Source of the DNA: Scytonema hofmannii PCC 7110
Lineage (GTDB): Bacteria; Cyanobacteriota; Cyanobacteriia; Cyanobacteriales; Nostocaceae
DNA: 64,000 nucleotides
Direction: 5' to 3'
Assembly (NCBI RefSeq): GCF_000346485.2
Contig: NZ_KQ976354.1
Coordinates: 10,932,341 to 10,996,340 of the forward strand
A program made the translations under genes and the position numbers. This document shows, in pieces, positions 9,347 to 19,900 of the stretch. The number at the start of each line of letters is the position of its first letter. Position 1 is the stretch's first letter. The notes under the pieces are model-generated. The model was not told where the DNA came from. It made no database searches and worked only from the letters and a program-made list of their open reading frames with translations.

Positions 9347-10600
9347 ATGAAAAAAACCCTTGCTTTACTTTCTTTGAGTCTAGGTATTACCCTCATTAAC
9401 CCTATCTGGTCAGCGATCGCTCAGATCCCCACTATACCGCCATTACCATTTCCTAACAACTCAACCGAACCGCTACCTCCACCACTTACAGTAACAGATG
9501 TAGGAACGTGTAAATCTCCAGCGCGATGCTTGGGTTGGGATGAGCAAATTTGGGGACAAAAGGGTAAACAGGGTGATAAACAAGCATTACTAGCTTCTAT
9601 TGATAACAGCTTGCGTTATTTACAAACTGATAAGGCAGTTTTAGCTTATCAAAATTATCCCATTAAAGAAATTACCCTAGATCGTGTCCGTCGTAGTTTG
9701 ATACGTTTTCGCCAATTGGTCGTTAACTCCAAATCCCCAGCACAATTACAAGCTGCTGTCCGTCGGGAATTTGTTTTTTATAAGTCCGTTGGTAGTGATG
9801 GTAAAGGTACTGTTAAATTTACTGCCTACTACGAACCAGTTTATACTGCCAGTCGTACCCAAACTGCTGTCTATAAATATCCGCTTTACCGACTTCCGCC
9901 AAATTTTGACCAATGGGCAAAACCGCATCCCAAGCGTATTGATTTAGAGGGGAAAAATGGTTTGCTAGGAGAGAAAAGCCCGTTGCGCGGTTTGGAAATG
10001 TTTTGGTTTCGCAATCGATTGGATGCATATCTGATTCACATTCAAGGTTCTGCTCAACTCAAACTGACTGATGGCACTACAACCTCTGTTGGTTTTGCAG
10101 GTGGCACAGACTACCCTTGGACAAGTATTGGAAAAGAACTTGTTAAAAATGGTAAACTTAAGCGTGAAAACGCTACTATGCCGAGTATTATATCATATTT
10201 TAACCGCAATCCCCAAGATTTAAATGAATATTTACCTCTGTGGGAACGCTTTGTTTTCTTTCAGGAAACTAATGGCGAGTCTGCTTCCGGCAGTACGGGT
10301 GTACCTGTAACTGCAGAGCGTAGCATTGCTACAGATAAATCTCTCATGCCTCCTGGAGCGTTGGCACTGATTTATGCCTCATTTCCCTATCCTAAAAAAG
10401 GTGGTGGGCTGGAATCGCGTCAGGTCAATCGCTTTGTACTTGACCAAGATACAGGTAGTGCTATCAAAAGTCCGGGACGTGTCGATTATTTTATGGGAAC
10501 AGGTTCTTTAGCTGGTTATCGGGCTGGTATCACGGGTAGTACTGGGAATTTATACTACTTGCTTTTAAAAGAAGAAAAAATTAACGGTAAGCATTTTTAG
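9347..10600 (+). CDS. mltA: Membrane-bound lytic murein transglycosylase A (MltA family)
   Basis: 417 residues from ATG 9347. A TTG 12 bp upstream would only add four residues before a normal signal peptide (MKKTLALLSLSLGITL). MltA cleaves the glycan strands of peptidoglycan, forming 1,6-anhydro-muramic ends, in the periplasm or outer membrane. The MltA core starts at FTAYYEPVYTAS. Later come LDAYLIHIQGSAQL and, at the end, SPGRVDYFMGTG with the aspartate that corresponds to the catalytic residue of the family, followed by a 3D-like C-terminus. No lipobox cysteine is obvious, so it may be soluble or processed by signal peptidase I. The next gene is 190 bp away, with a hairpin between, so it is probably monocistronic. 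Confidence 0.9.
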   Translation: MKKTLALLSLSLGITLINPIWSAIAQIPTIPPLPFPNNSTEPLPPPLTVTDVGTCKSPARCLGWDEQIWGQKGKQGDKQALLASIDNSLRYLQTDKAVLAYQNYPIKEITLDRVRRSLIRFRQLVVNSKSPAQLQAAVRREFVFYKSVGSDGKGTVKFTAYYEPVYTASRTQTAVYKYPLYRLPPNFDQWAKPHPKRIDLEGKNGLLGEKSPLRGLEMFWFRNRLDAYLIHIQGSAQLKLTDGTTTSVGFAGGTDYPWTSIGKELVKNGKLKRENATMPSIISYFNRNPQDLNEYLPLWERFVFFQETNGESASGSTGVPVTAERSIATDKSLMPPGALALIYASFPYPKKGGGLESRQVNRFVLDQDTGSAIKSPGRVDYFMGTGSLAGYRAGITGSTGNLYYLLLKEEKINGKHF

Positions 10601-10648
10601 CGCCTCAACGTTTGATTTTTTGATCAATGAGAACCATCATCACCCACA

Positions 10649-10675
10649 GTAGGGGCGCAATGCCTTGCGCCCCTA
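10649..10675. repeat. Hairpin repeat, possible terminator of mltA
   Basis: Perfect palindromic arms GTAGGGGCGCAA / TTGCGCCCCTAC around a 3-nt loop. A near-identical copy is at 16805-16832. It lies 49 bp after mltA. There is no T-tract, so terminator function is uncertain. Confidence 0.7.
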
Positions 10676-10790
10676 CAAATCTGAAATGACCATTATCTAT
10701 AGATTTATATAATGATCAATTTGTACAGTACGTAAGTTCTCATTGATTAGAGTAAACTTGAACTCTCAGAAATTGCTTTCCTAAAGCGAG

Positions 10791-13247
10791 GTGGTTATTC
10801 TGCATCAAATAACATTATTTTTGATAGCCACATTATCTATTGCCCATGAGCATTGCTATTCTCAACAACCGGAATTGGCAGTGCTTGAGTTAATTTCTAA
10901 TGTGTTGGTTATTTTAGCTGTCTACTCTATTGCAGCAACATTAATATATTTAGTTTGTAAGCGAAAAGACTTGCCTGACAATCGAGTTTTTGTATTATTT
11001 GGAGTTTTATTAATCGCCTGTGGTACAAGTTATCTAATAGAGATTTGGACGCTTTGGCATACGCAGTACTGGCTTTCAGGAGGGATTGAAGCCCTAGCTG
11101 TGTGTGTTGTATTGTATGCAGCTATTCGATTGATTGGAGTCATTTCTCAAGTACTTGGCGATGCTCCTTCCGGGAGCCGCTCAAAGGGCGATCGCAAACG
11201 ACTTGAACAAGCACTGCAAGAGTCCGAAGCAAAATTCAGCGATATCTTGAATGGAGCAAGAGCAGCAATTTGCTGCTACCGAATATTTTCCAATAGAGAT
11301 TGGGAGTATGAATATTGCTCTGCAGGTACTGAGTCTGTCCTTGGCTACACTGCTGAGGAAATCATGGCAGATAAAAATCTTTGGAGGTCAACAATACTTC
11401 CAGAAGACTGGGAAACAGTGATTACTCCATTGTACGAGGATATGTTCGCCGAACGCACGAGAAACATAGAATATCGGTTTCGGCATCAAGATGGTTCTGT
11501 ACGGTGGATTTTGGGTATATGTTGCTCGAGACGCGATGAAGTTGGCGATAGCTGGATAGTAACGTCTGTATGTGTGGATATTACTTCTCTTAAGCAAGCA
11601 GAAATAGCTTTGCGACAACAGGCAGAACGAGAACGTCTGATTTCGCAATTGACTCAACGCATTCGCCAATCTTTAAGCATAGAGGAGGTTTTGAATACTG
11701 CTGTTGCAGAAGTCCGGCAATTGCTGCAAGCAGACCGAGCTTTAGTTTATCAGGTTATGGATGATGGTACGGGTACTGTGATTGGTGAAGCGGTTGCCAA
11801 GGATATTCCAATGATTACCGGACAACCATTGCCAGAAGAAATTTTTCCTAGAGATAATTATTTACTTTATTATGAAGGACGTGTCAAAAGTATCACGGAT
11901 ATTGAACGAGATGAAATGGCTCCATGCCTTGCAGAAACACTCAAACAACTGGGTGTTAGGTCTAAAATCGTGATTCCTATTCTCGGACAGGCTAAGCTTT
12001 GGGGTTTGTTAATCGCTCATCAATGTCAAGCCCCGCGATACTGGCAACAGTGGGAAGCAGATTTGCTCAGCCAGATTTCAGGACAGTTAGCGATCGCAAT
12101 CCACCAAGCCGATCTTTACCGCCAGATACAAACAGATCTAGCAGAACGTCAACAAACAGAGTTAGCTCTCAGACGAGCATTAGAACGGGAACAGCAGGCA
12201 ATACATCGGGAGAGATTGATTGGGGTTATTGCTCAAAACATCCGTCAGTTTCTGCATTTAGACTCTATCCTAACTACCACTGTAGAAGAAGTGCGGCAGT
12301 TTCTTCAAATTGACAGAGTTGTCATCTACCAATTTGACTCGGACTGGTATGGAACAGTGATAGCGGAATCAATATCAGATCCATCCTTTTCTATTCTCGG
12401 CCAGAGCATTCAAGATCCTTGCTTTCAAAAAACAATTTCCCATTCCTACTTTCAAGGACGCATTCATGCAGTTAATGACATTTTAAAAGCCAATTTAGAT
12501 CCATGTTACGTCAACTTGCTGAAGATGTTGCAAGTCAGAGCCATTCTAGTTGTTCCCATTATAATTCATCAGAACCTTTGGGGATTATTAATTGCTCACC
12601 ATTGTTCTATGCCATATCATTGGCAACAAGCAACTTGGCATTTATTGCGGCAGTTAAGTACTCAATTGGCGATCGCAATTCAACAGTCAGAACTCTATCA
12701 ACAGTTGGAAAGAGCCAATCAAGAACTACAGCGTCTTGCCACTTTAGATGGATTAACTCAGATTGCCAATCGTCGCAGCTTTGATGAATTTCTCGATCGC
12801 GAATGGCAACGTTCAAAACGAGAACAGTCTCCCATAAGTTTGCTTCTTTGCGATATCGATCACTTCAAACTCTACAACGATTACTACGGTCATCAAGCAG
12901 GGGATCGGTGTTTGCAACAATTTGCCCAAACGCTAGATACAGTTGTGAAACGACCTACCGATTTAGTTGCTCGTTATGGAGGAGAAGAGTTTGCCATCCT
13001 TCTCCCCAGTACGGATACGGTAGGAGCAGTACAGATTGCAGAGCAAATTCAACAAGCAGTAGCCCAACTTCAAATTCCTCACGTTCGCTCTTATGTCAGT
13101 CAGTGTATAACTGTCAGCATCGGTATTGCCTGCTTGAGCCCCACACCAGAATTATTACCCGAAGATGTCATTGCGATCGCAGATCGAGCTTTGTATCAAG
13201 CCAAAGCCAACGGGCGCAATGGCTATAACATAGGGAGTGGGGAGTAG
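10791..13247 (+). CDS. ETR1-like transmembrane / PAS / 2xGAF / GGDEF diguanylate cyclase
   Basis: 818 residues. Three membrane helices (about 35-125) resemble the ethylene-binding domain of ETR1-type receptors (SNVLVILAVYSIAATLIYL, LLIACGTSYLIEIWT). A PAS domain (about 145-270), two GAF domains (about 285-440 and 475-625) and a GGDEF domain (about 650-815) follow. The active-site loop RYGGEEF and the inhibitory I-site RPTD five residues before it are intact, so it should make cyclic di-GMP from two GTP under product inhibition. No EAL domain is present. The copper ligand region keeps Cys (ACGTSY) but has Tyr where ETR1 has His. The GTG start at 10791 follows AAGCGAG. The stop codon falls inside a heptamer repeat. 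Confidence 0.88.
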   Translation: MVILHQITLFLIATLSIAHEHCYSQQPELAVLELISNVLVILAVYSIAATLIYLVCKRKDLPDNRVFVLFGVLLIACGTSYLIEIWTLWHTQYWLSGGIEALAVCVVLYAAIRLIGVISQVLGDAPSGSRSKGDRKRLEQALQESEAKFSDILNGARAAICCYRIFSNRDWEYEYCSAGTESVLGYTAEEIMADKNLWRSTILPEDWETVITPLYEDMFAERTRNIEYRFRHQDGSVRWILGICCSRRDEVGDSWIVTSVCVDITSLKQAEIALRQQAERERLISQLTQRIRQSLSIEEVLNTAVAEVRQLLQADRALVYQVMDDGTGTVIGEAVAKDIPMITGQPLPEEIFPRDNYLLYYEGRVKSITDIERDEMAPCLAETLKQLGVRSKIVIPILGQAKLWGLLIAHQCQAPRYWQQWEADLLSQISGQLAIAIHQADLYRQIQTDLAERQQTELALRRALEREQQAIHRERLIGVIAQNIRQFLHLDSILTTTVEEVRQFLQIDRVVIYQFDSDWYGTVIAESISDPSFSILGQSIQDPCFQKTISHSYFQGRIHAVNDILKANLDPCYVNLLKMLQVRAILVVPIIIHQNLWGLLIAHHCSMPYHWQQATWHLLRQLSTQLAIAIQQSELYQQLERANQELQRLATLDGLTQIANRRSFDEFLDREWQRSKREQSPISLLLCDIDHFKLYNDYYGHQAGDRCLQQFAQTLDTVVKRPTDLVARYGGEEFAILLPSTDTVGAVQIAEQIQQAVAQLQIPHVRSYVSQCITVSIGIACLSPTPELLPEDVIAIADRALYQAKANGRNGYNIGSGE

Positions 13248-13285
13248 GGAGTAGGGAGTAGGGAATGGGGAGTGGAGAGTAGGGG
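13232..13285 (+). repeat. STRR-type heptamer repeat
   Basis: Tandem 7-bp units of the GGGAGTA / GGGAGTG type. The repeat begins inside the last codons of the diguanylate cyclase gene and supplies its TAG stop. Related arrays occur at 34403-34437, 36549-36590 and 42657-42715. Confidence 0.85.
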
Positions 13286-13371
13286 ATTATTCCTTTTTCA
13301 TGATTGGTTGTGGCATTTTTCCGTGAATGACTATCTTGTAAGTTAGAGGAAAGGCAAAACAGGAAGTTTAT

Positions 13372-14496
13372 ATGCTAAAGTCTTTTGAAGTACGTAACTT
13401 TAGGCTCTTTCGAGACCTTAAGGTTGAAAGACTAGGTCACGTTAACCTAATTGTTGGCAAGAATAATGCTGGCAAGAGTACATTTTTGGAAGCAATAGAA
13501 CTGTATGCTAGCAATGCTTCACCCATAATTCTTCTCGATCTTGTGGACTCCAGGCAACAAAATTGGTTTAGTGAAGCTCAACCATATCCGAAAAATTTTC
13601 TTGATAATCCTGTGCGTCACCTCTTCTTTGGTCATAGATTGCCCCAAATAGGAGAAGAGGGCATTACCCTTGGCGAAATTTCCTCAAAAACACAACTTCA
13701 TATAAGTGTTGCTCCATACCAAAGTAGATATAATAGCGAAGGAGTCATGAGACGAATTCGTATTTCCGATGTAGTTTTTGGAGAAGAACTATCAAATATT
13801 GAAGTTTTTCTTGTGGTGGAAGAAGACAAAAAAACTAGAACACTTTTTAGATTAGATAAAGATGTTAGAGAAATTAGACGTGGTTCAAGGGTAGTGTATG
13901 AACGACAAGATTCCGAATTTAAATATACATGGCAAGTGGTCTCGACAGATAATATGCCTACTCGAAAATTAGCTGCTCTTTGGGATCTAACAAGTTTAAC
14001 TAATTTGGAATCGGAAGTTATCTCTGCTCTGACAATTATTGATGACCGAGTGTCTGGAGTTGCTTTTGTAGAAGACATTAGCAAGGGACGTGGAAGCGAT
14101 AATCGGATTCCATTAGTCAAAATTGAAGGAATAGATGAGCCATTACCTCTTAAAAGCGTGGGGGATGGTATGACTCGTTTATTCCATATTATTGTTGCTC
14201 TTGTCAATTCTCGCAACGGGCTTCTCTTAATAGATGAATTTGAAAATGGATTGCACTGGAGTATACAACCTAAAGTTTGGGACATTGTTTTTTATTTATC
14301 AGAGAAACTTAATGTTCAAATTTTTGCAACCACACACAGTCGGGATTGTGTTAAGAGTTTTGACAGTGCATGGAATAAATATCCTTCACTTGGTGCTTTC
14401 TTTCGGCTTGAAGCTAAAGAGCATTTGGTCAAGGTAACAGAGTATACATCTGAAGTGCTGAGTGATGCTATTGATGTGGATGTTGAAGTGCGCTAA
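13372..14496 (+). CDS. AAA family ATPase (OLD-like, AAA_21/AAA_15 type)
   Basis: 374 residues. ABC/SMC-like ATPase fold: the N-terminal strand LKSFEVRNFRLFRDL is typical of OLD/RecF-type ATPases. Walker A is GKNNAGKS (29-36), the signature-like KSVGDGMTRL lies near 260, Walker B is LLLIDEFENGLH (about 284-295), and the H-loop is ATTHSRDC. It lacks its own TOPRIM domain. That domain is encoded by the next gene, 5 bp downstream, so the pair looks like a split OLD-family nuclease. Known two-gene ATPase+TOPRIM systems (PARIS, split OLD) are anti-phage, and I infer a similar role. ATG start at 13372. Confidence 0.85.
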   Translation: MLKSFEVRNFRLFRDLKVERLGHVNLIVGKNNAGKSTFLEAIELYASNASPIILLDLVDSRQQNWFSEAQPYPKNFLDNPVRHLFFGHRLPQIGEEGITLGEISSKTQLHISVAPYQSRYNSEGVMRRIRISDVVFGEELSNIEVFLVVEEDKKTRTLFRLDKDVREIRRGSRVVYERQDSEFKYTWQVVSTDNMPTRKLAALWDLTSLTNLESEVISALTIIDDRVSGVAFVEDISKGRGSDNRIPLVKIEGIDEPLPLKSVGDGMTRLFHIIVALVNSRNGLLLIDEFENGLHWSIQPKVWDIVFYLSEKLNVQIFATTHSRDCVKSFDSAWNKYPSLGAFFRLEAKEHLVKVTEYTSEVLSDAIDVDVEVR

Positions 14497-14501
14497 GTGA
14501 T

Positions 14502-15137
14502 ATGAGCCATATCTGTAAGCAGGATACCGATAGAGTGTTGCTTGTTGAAGGAACAGACGATTGCCATGTTGTTATGGCTTTGTGTGCTACTCACCAAGTT
14601 CCTGAAACTTTTGGATTATATGAGTGCAACGGAGATACGAAAGTTCTAAAACGTCTCAACGCTTTAATTATTCGACCCAATCCTCCGCAAGTTATAGGAG
14701 TCATGCTTGATGCTGATAGTCCTTCGCTTGAAGGCAGATGGGAAAGTATCAAAAGTAAGTTAAAACACTACAGTTATAAATTTCCTGATATTCCTGATAT
14801 TGATGGAACGATAGTTGACGGAACTGCAGATGAACCTAAACTTGGATTTTGGCTAATGCCAAATAATCAAGATTCTGGTAAGTTGGAAGATTTTTGTGCC
14901 GAACTAGCAGAACCAACATCTCTAGCGTTTGCGAGAGAATGTGTTGAAGAAGCTCAAGCACAGGGAGCTACAACTTTTAAAGCTGTAGATTTTAGTAAAG
15001 CTGTTATTCACACGTATCTTGCTTGGCAAGATGAACCAGGTCGTCCTTTGGGACAAGCAATTACTAAGCAAGCTCTTCGTCCTCATACAGATATTGCCAT
15101 CAGATTTACTAACTGGTTAACACGTCTGTTCACGTAA
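14502..15137 (+). CDS. DUF3226 TOPRIM-like protein, partner of the AAA ATPase
   Basis: 211 residues, starting 5 bp after the ATPase stop, clearly one operon. The TOPRIM-like motifs are RVLLVEGTDD (catalytic Glu, about 13-22) and IGVMLDADSPS (DxD, about 65-75). The conserved DUF3226 signature LGFWLMPNN, GKLEDF and then KAVIHTYLAWQDEPGRPLG is complete. The family is usually found beside AAA_21-type ATPases. It probably supplies nuclease or nucleotidyl-cleavage activity controlled by the ATPase, for instance as an abortive-infection effector. That function is inferred from OLD and PARIS relatives, which use other TOPRIM families. Confidence 0.85.
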   Translation: MSHICKQDTDRVLLVEGTDDCHVVMALCATHQVPETFGLYECNGDTKVLKRLNALIIRPNPPQVIGVMLDADSPSLEGRWESIKSKLKHYSYKFPDIPDIDGTIVDGTADEPKLGFWLMPNNQDSGKLEDFCAELAEPTSLAFARECVEEAQAQGATTFKAVDFSKAVIHTYLAWQDEPGRPLGQAITKQALRPHTDIAIRFTNWLTRLFT

Positions 15138-15339
15138 ATGTCTATGATTTCTTGTTTCGTCACAAATAAGTAAGTCGGCATAATTCAAGGTAAAACTGAT
15201 TATCTACGATATTCAATTACAGCAAATTGTACAATGGAAAATCTAACAGATAAATTAAGAATTTACTTGATATTATCTAATACTGTCTGTAATCACTTCA
15301 ACAGTAAGCCAATCCATTTTGACGATTAAAACAGGTTTA

Positions 15340-15466
15340 CTAGAGCATCGGTACAGAAATCACAAAAACCCGGTTTCTTCGAGTTGAGCATATGATCTAT
15401 CAAGCTTTAGACCAAAGAGGAACCGGCTTTTTTGCCTCCTTTTTGACTACTGTATCGGCGCTCTAG
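15340..15466. mobile_element. MITE-like element with CTAGAGC termini
   Basis: 127 bp with imperfect terminal inverted repeats, CTAGAGCATCGGTACAG at the left and the complement of CTAGAGCGCCGATACAG at the right. Internal arms ACCCGGTTTCTTCGAGTT and GGAACCGGCTTTTTTGCC also pair partly. Relatives are at 40333-40423 and 61714-62055. It sits in the 430-bp gap between the DUF3226 gene and the nuclease gene; nothing else is seen in that gap. Confidence 0.75.
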
Positions 15467-15568
15467 TTAAGAGTTTCTAAGCTCATACAACCGTACCAGA
15501 ATGCATGGTGAGATCTTCCCTCAAATTGGGAACACTGATGAAAGGTGATTATCACACAGGAGATTAAG

Positions 15569-16747
15569 ATGGGATTTACGGAAGACATTACCAGAGTGGC
15601 TGATAGAGTTCGTAATAATTCAGGGAAAGCTGTGAGCGAGGAGGCTACTAAGTTTGCGCTCATTCTCCCTTTTCTCAGCGCTCTTGGTTATGATGTGCAT
15701 GAGCCTGCTGAAGTCATGCCAGAGTACATAGCCGACTTTGCAGTTAAAGGTACAACCAAGCCAAAGAAAGTCGATTTTGCTCTTGCCATCAACGGTAACA
15801 TAGTTATGCTTATTGAAGCCAAGGCTTGTGGAGAGAAACCAGAAGCACATGATGGACAGTTGAGAGCATATTTTAATACTTTGATAACAGCAAGGGTTGG
15901 TGTCGTGACTAACGGGATTGAGTACCGCTTCTTCACTGACCTACGTGAACCTAATATTATGGATAATGAGCCTTTTTTTAGTTTCAATGTTCTTGACTAT
16001 GAGTCGAAAGACGTTGAAAATCTAAAGCTCTTTCATCGAGACAATTTTGATGCTACTGCTATTAGCAAACAAGCATCAGAAATGGTGTATGTACAAGGAA
16101 TGACCCAGCTAGTAAGTAATCTTTTACGTTCTCCATCTGATGAATTTGTTCATTTTTTGATTGGTAAACTTGCTTCAGTAGCCTCTAAATATGAATATAA
16201 AGGAGTTAAAAATGCTAGAGTTATTCAGCAATTTAGACCAATTGTGAAAAAATCTATTCAAGAAAGCTTACTAGAATTAATGACTCGTTCATTAAGTCAA
16301 GAAATGGCTAACACTTCTCCAGTATTTACCAAGGAGATTGAACCGTCTATTATCGAAAATGATGACGATCCCGATACTGACCCTTCAAAAGTAGTGACAA
16401 CTGAAGAAGAACTTTCAGCTTTTGAGAAGATTAAAGCTATTGTAAAAACTTCAAATAAATATAAGTATGAAGTACAATACAAAGATACTGTTTCGTATTT
16501 TGGTTTAAATCTTGGTAAAAAAACTTGGTGGTTTTTGCGACTCTACTTGTCTTCTCCAACTAAAAAATCATTTATTGTTCGGTTAGGTGTTGATGAGGCA
16601 AAATCATTAGCTCCAAGCTTTTCTGTCCAAGAAGTCCCATCAACTGGAGAAATATTGTCAAAAGTAACAATTTCTTCTATTGCTGATTTAAATAACCTTA
16701 CTCCATTAATTCTGAAATGCTATGAGATTGAAGCTGCAAAACATTAA
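15569..16747 (+). CDS. Stand-alone type I restriction HsdR-N-like nuclease
   Basis: 392 residues from ATG 15569, preceded by AGGAG at a good distance. A GTG 24 bp earlier is in frame but less likely. The N-terminal 150 residues match the HsdR N-terminal PD-(D/E)XK nuclease: VSEEATKFALILPFL, IADFAV, then D69 in KKVDFALAI and the E83-x-K85 motif of LIEAKA. The familiar GVVTNGIEYRFFTDL follows. There is no helicase domain. The C-terminal about 110 residues (KYKYEVQYKDTVSYFG onward) form a separate unrecognised domain. It probably cuts DNA, and may be a defence effector given the flanking AAA/TOPRIM pair and SNF2 helicase, but no specificity or methylase gene is beside it. Confidence 0.8.
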   Translation: MGFTEDITRVADRVRNNSGKAVSEEATKFALILPFLSALGYDVHEPAEVMPEYIADFAVKGTTKPKKVDFALAINGNIVMLIEAKACGEKPEAHDGQLRAYFNTLITARVGVVTNGIEYRFFTDLREPNIMDNEPFFSFNVLDYESKDVENLKLFHRDNFDATAISKQASEMVYVQGMTQLVSNLLRSPSDEFVHFLIGKLASVASKYEYKGVKNARVIQQFRPIVKKSIQESLLELMTRSLSQEMANTSPVFTKEIEPSIIENDDDPDTDPSKVVTTEEELSAFEKIKAIVKTSNKYKYEVQYKDTVSYFGLNLGKKTWWFLRLYLSSPTKKSFIVRLGVDEAKSLAPSFSVQEVPSTGEILSKVTISSIADLNNLTPLILKCYEIEAAKH

Positions 16748-16804
16748 ATTGCAGATAGAATACTCCTATTACAGCAGTTTTCACCTAAATGAACCACACC
16801 GTTG

Positions 16805-16832
16805 GTAGGGGCGTAATGCCTTGCGCCCCTAC
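16805..16832. repeat. Hairpin repeat (GTAGGGGCG family)
   Basis: Palindrome GTAGGGGCGTAATGCC / TTGCGCCCCTAC, second copy of the repeat at 10649-10675. It lies between convergent nuclease and helicase genes. Confidence 0.75.
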
Positions 16833-16921
16833 GGCTGTGGTCTATTTACCTGAAAATAGCTGTAAAGAGAAGCCAGAAACCTCTAACTTCTAGTTAGGGG
16901 TATGGCTCAATGTCATTCTAC

Positions 16922-19900
16922 CTATTTATCTCTCCAATCAGATGTTACGGGCGCTCGCCCAGACACAATGATGAAGCCGACAGAATCAAGCCTGAGGAGG
17001 GGTTTGCGAATTCCTTCTAAAATGGCTGCACTTAAAGCATTTTCTATCTCCAATTCTTCAGCTAGGACGCGATCGCCACTCTGTTGGTTCAGACGCAGGC
17101 GTAACTGTTCTTCTCGATTCTCTAACTTCTTCTGTGCAGTTTTCGCATATCGTTTGCACAAGTCTATAAAATCAGGACGACTGGCGAGTAATTCCGAAGA
17201 TGTCTTATATGCTTGATAGCAAAACTTTTGCCATTGACTTGCATCTACAAAATCGTCAATAATTTCGACATCTTCCTTTGCCAGATTGTAATCTCGGTAC
17301 GGATGATTGCTTTTATTATTGTAAGGACGTTGCAGTATATTTAAAAGCTTTTCATCTTTAACAATACTTATTGGCTGGTTGCGACCATCAATAAATATGG
17401 TTTCGATAATTGGCGGAAATAAAGCATCAGCACGTCGCTGCAAGATTTTGTACTTAGAAGTCCCTACATCGTACTCTTTTAAAACTTGTTTGGCTGGTTT
17501 TAAATTGGCTTCCACTACATAATTGCATCGAAACCCGAACCATTCCATCCCAAGAGCCGCATTCCAAGATGCATCCGCACGCCACATAGCAAAGGCTTGA
17601 CCTCGGTCATCCCATTCTACATAACTTAAGAGCGAGTTTACCAATCCTTCTCCTATACGGAAGAGTTTAATTCCGGGATTTTGATTGGCTACCCTACGGT
17701 TATAAGTGCCAAATTGGTCTAGATAACTCTTAGCAAAGCGAGTTTTCAAATCATCCACAGGAACTAGCGTGCGAGTTGTGGGTTGATAGCGCCGCACTTC
17801 TGATGAATTTGAGTTATTGATTGGCTGAAATCCTAACGCGTCACAAATCCAAGCTTCAATAGCTCGTTTCATGTCTAGATGTTTTGCATCATAATTATCT
17901 AGCTCTTGAAAATACTCAGTTGCACCTTCATCACCAGCATCAATTTCATCTAAAGCATTCTGTTCGCTAATTTTTACGATTTCGGCTTGAATTTGTTCTT
18001 GAATTGGTTCAATCGTTTTTAACAATCCAGCCGCACTTGATTGAAACAAAACTGTTTCTAACTCTGCCACTTTTTCATCGACATAAAACTGTAGACTGGC
18101 AATTGATTGCTGGAAAATCCCAAATCCATCTTTCAGTATTTGATACCAAGCATTGTGAGGACTATCCTCTAAATAGGGACCTAGCAACACACAGGATTGA
18201 ACGCCTATTTTGCTACCAATACGGTCAATTCTACCAATTCTTTGCTCTAATTGATTGGGCAACCAAGGAAGGTCAAAGTGAATTAACCAGTCAGCAAATT
18301 GGAGATTGCGTCCTTCTTCTCCAGAGCGATCGCATACCAAGATAAAGCAGTTTGGGTTATTCTTGAACCTATTGATATTTTCCTCAATCTTTTCTCTCGA
18401 TTCTCCAAATTGATGGCTAGCCACTGTCCCCGCGCCAAAGGTATCCGATAAAGACCGCACAATTTCTGCACAACTTTGGACAAAACTGGTAAAGACAACA
18501 AATTTGGGTAAAGTGTCTTCAGTCAGTGGTCTGCTAATTCTCTGCTGTATCCTTGTGAGTAATTCATCTTTATTTCTACGAACTGCGTTGGGAATTTTAA
18601 AGTACGCAGCTAGCTGATTCAACAGCACTGTTTTCAAATTTTCCGTCCGTTCTCCCTCCTCTACAGGTTGACGAATAATTTTGAGTAAAGACTCTAAAAT
18701 CGCTTCTTCTCCTGAAAATTTAGGTGTTGCAGTTAATAAGCGAACATTTTCTTCACCAAACTCCTGAATGAGTTTAGCATGAGTTTTACTGCTTAAACGT
18801 GCAGCGATCGCTTGTTCTAAAATACCCAACCAAGTACCAGCCGCCTGGAATAACAGCAGAAAAATTCGTTGATACTGCTCCTCATGAGGGGCGACAGTAC
18901 GCCATTTATCGAGCAGTTCGTGGATTTCGGGCGATCGCTCATCTAAGTCATACTCTACTTTAGGCGTAATATTGCGGTCAAAAATCGCATCTTCTACGGA
19001 AGCGCGGCGGTTGCGTAGCATGCGGCGGTGAAGTCTGTAGGTATCGCTGATGTGGGTGCGAATCGCTCGAACTATCTTATCTCGCTCATCATCCTTTGCT
19101 TCCAAACAATTTTGCAATTCGTCTACCAGATTCAGTAAATACTTATCTTCAGCAAACAGACTGCGAAGTTGTTGGAGGTTAGTTTTGAGGACAACGGGGT
19201 TTGCGCCTTCTTTAAAAGACAGCAGCACTTTTCCAATATCTTGGCGTTTTTGTACGCGATCGCAAAAACCTGCTAAATCATCAAGTTGATAAGCTGTTGG
19301 GTCTAGCAAGTGAAGCATTGCGAGAAAATCTTGTTCGCGATTGACAACAGGAGTCGCAGAGAGTAACAGCAAGCGATCGCTTTTATGAGCGAGGAGTTTG
19401 CAACGTTCAAAGCACTTGCGTTGCAAAGAGTCCGAAGACTTTGCCATAGCAGCAATGTTGTGAGCTTCATCTAAAATGAGGAAACCCAATTTAGCATTTG
19501 GACTCACCTGGGTAATATCCTCAACAGCAAGTACCTTCACCCTATTGGGAAAGTGAGAAATGTAAAACCTTTCCAACTCAGTGCGCCATTGTTCCACTAA
19601 ATACTGCGGAACTATGATTACCGCGTCTCCAGAAGGCTCATCCAACAGGTATTGACGAAGAATAGCACCAGCCTCAATCGTTTTTCCTAAGCCCACCTCA
19701 TCAGCCAACAGATAACGTTGAACCGGATCTTCCAGTACCCGCCGAACCACTTCCACCTGATGGGGAAAAAGCTCAATATTCGCGCTCAACAATCCAGTCA
19801 TCCCGCGACTCACAGCACGTTGCTGAATCAAGCATTTGTAGAAAGCCAATCTTCGATCGTGGAAATAGGGCGTTTCATGACCCTTTATCCCCAAGATTTC

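Noticed and set aside
15569-16747. Complete type I restriction-modification system
   Set aside because: There is no HsdM or HsdS gene and the protein lacks a helicase domain.
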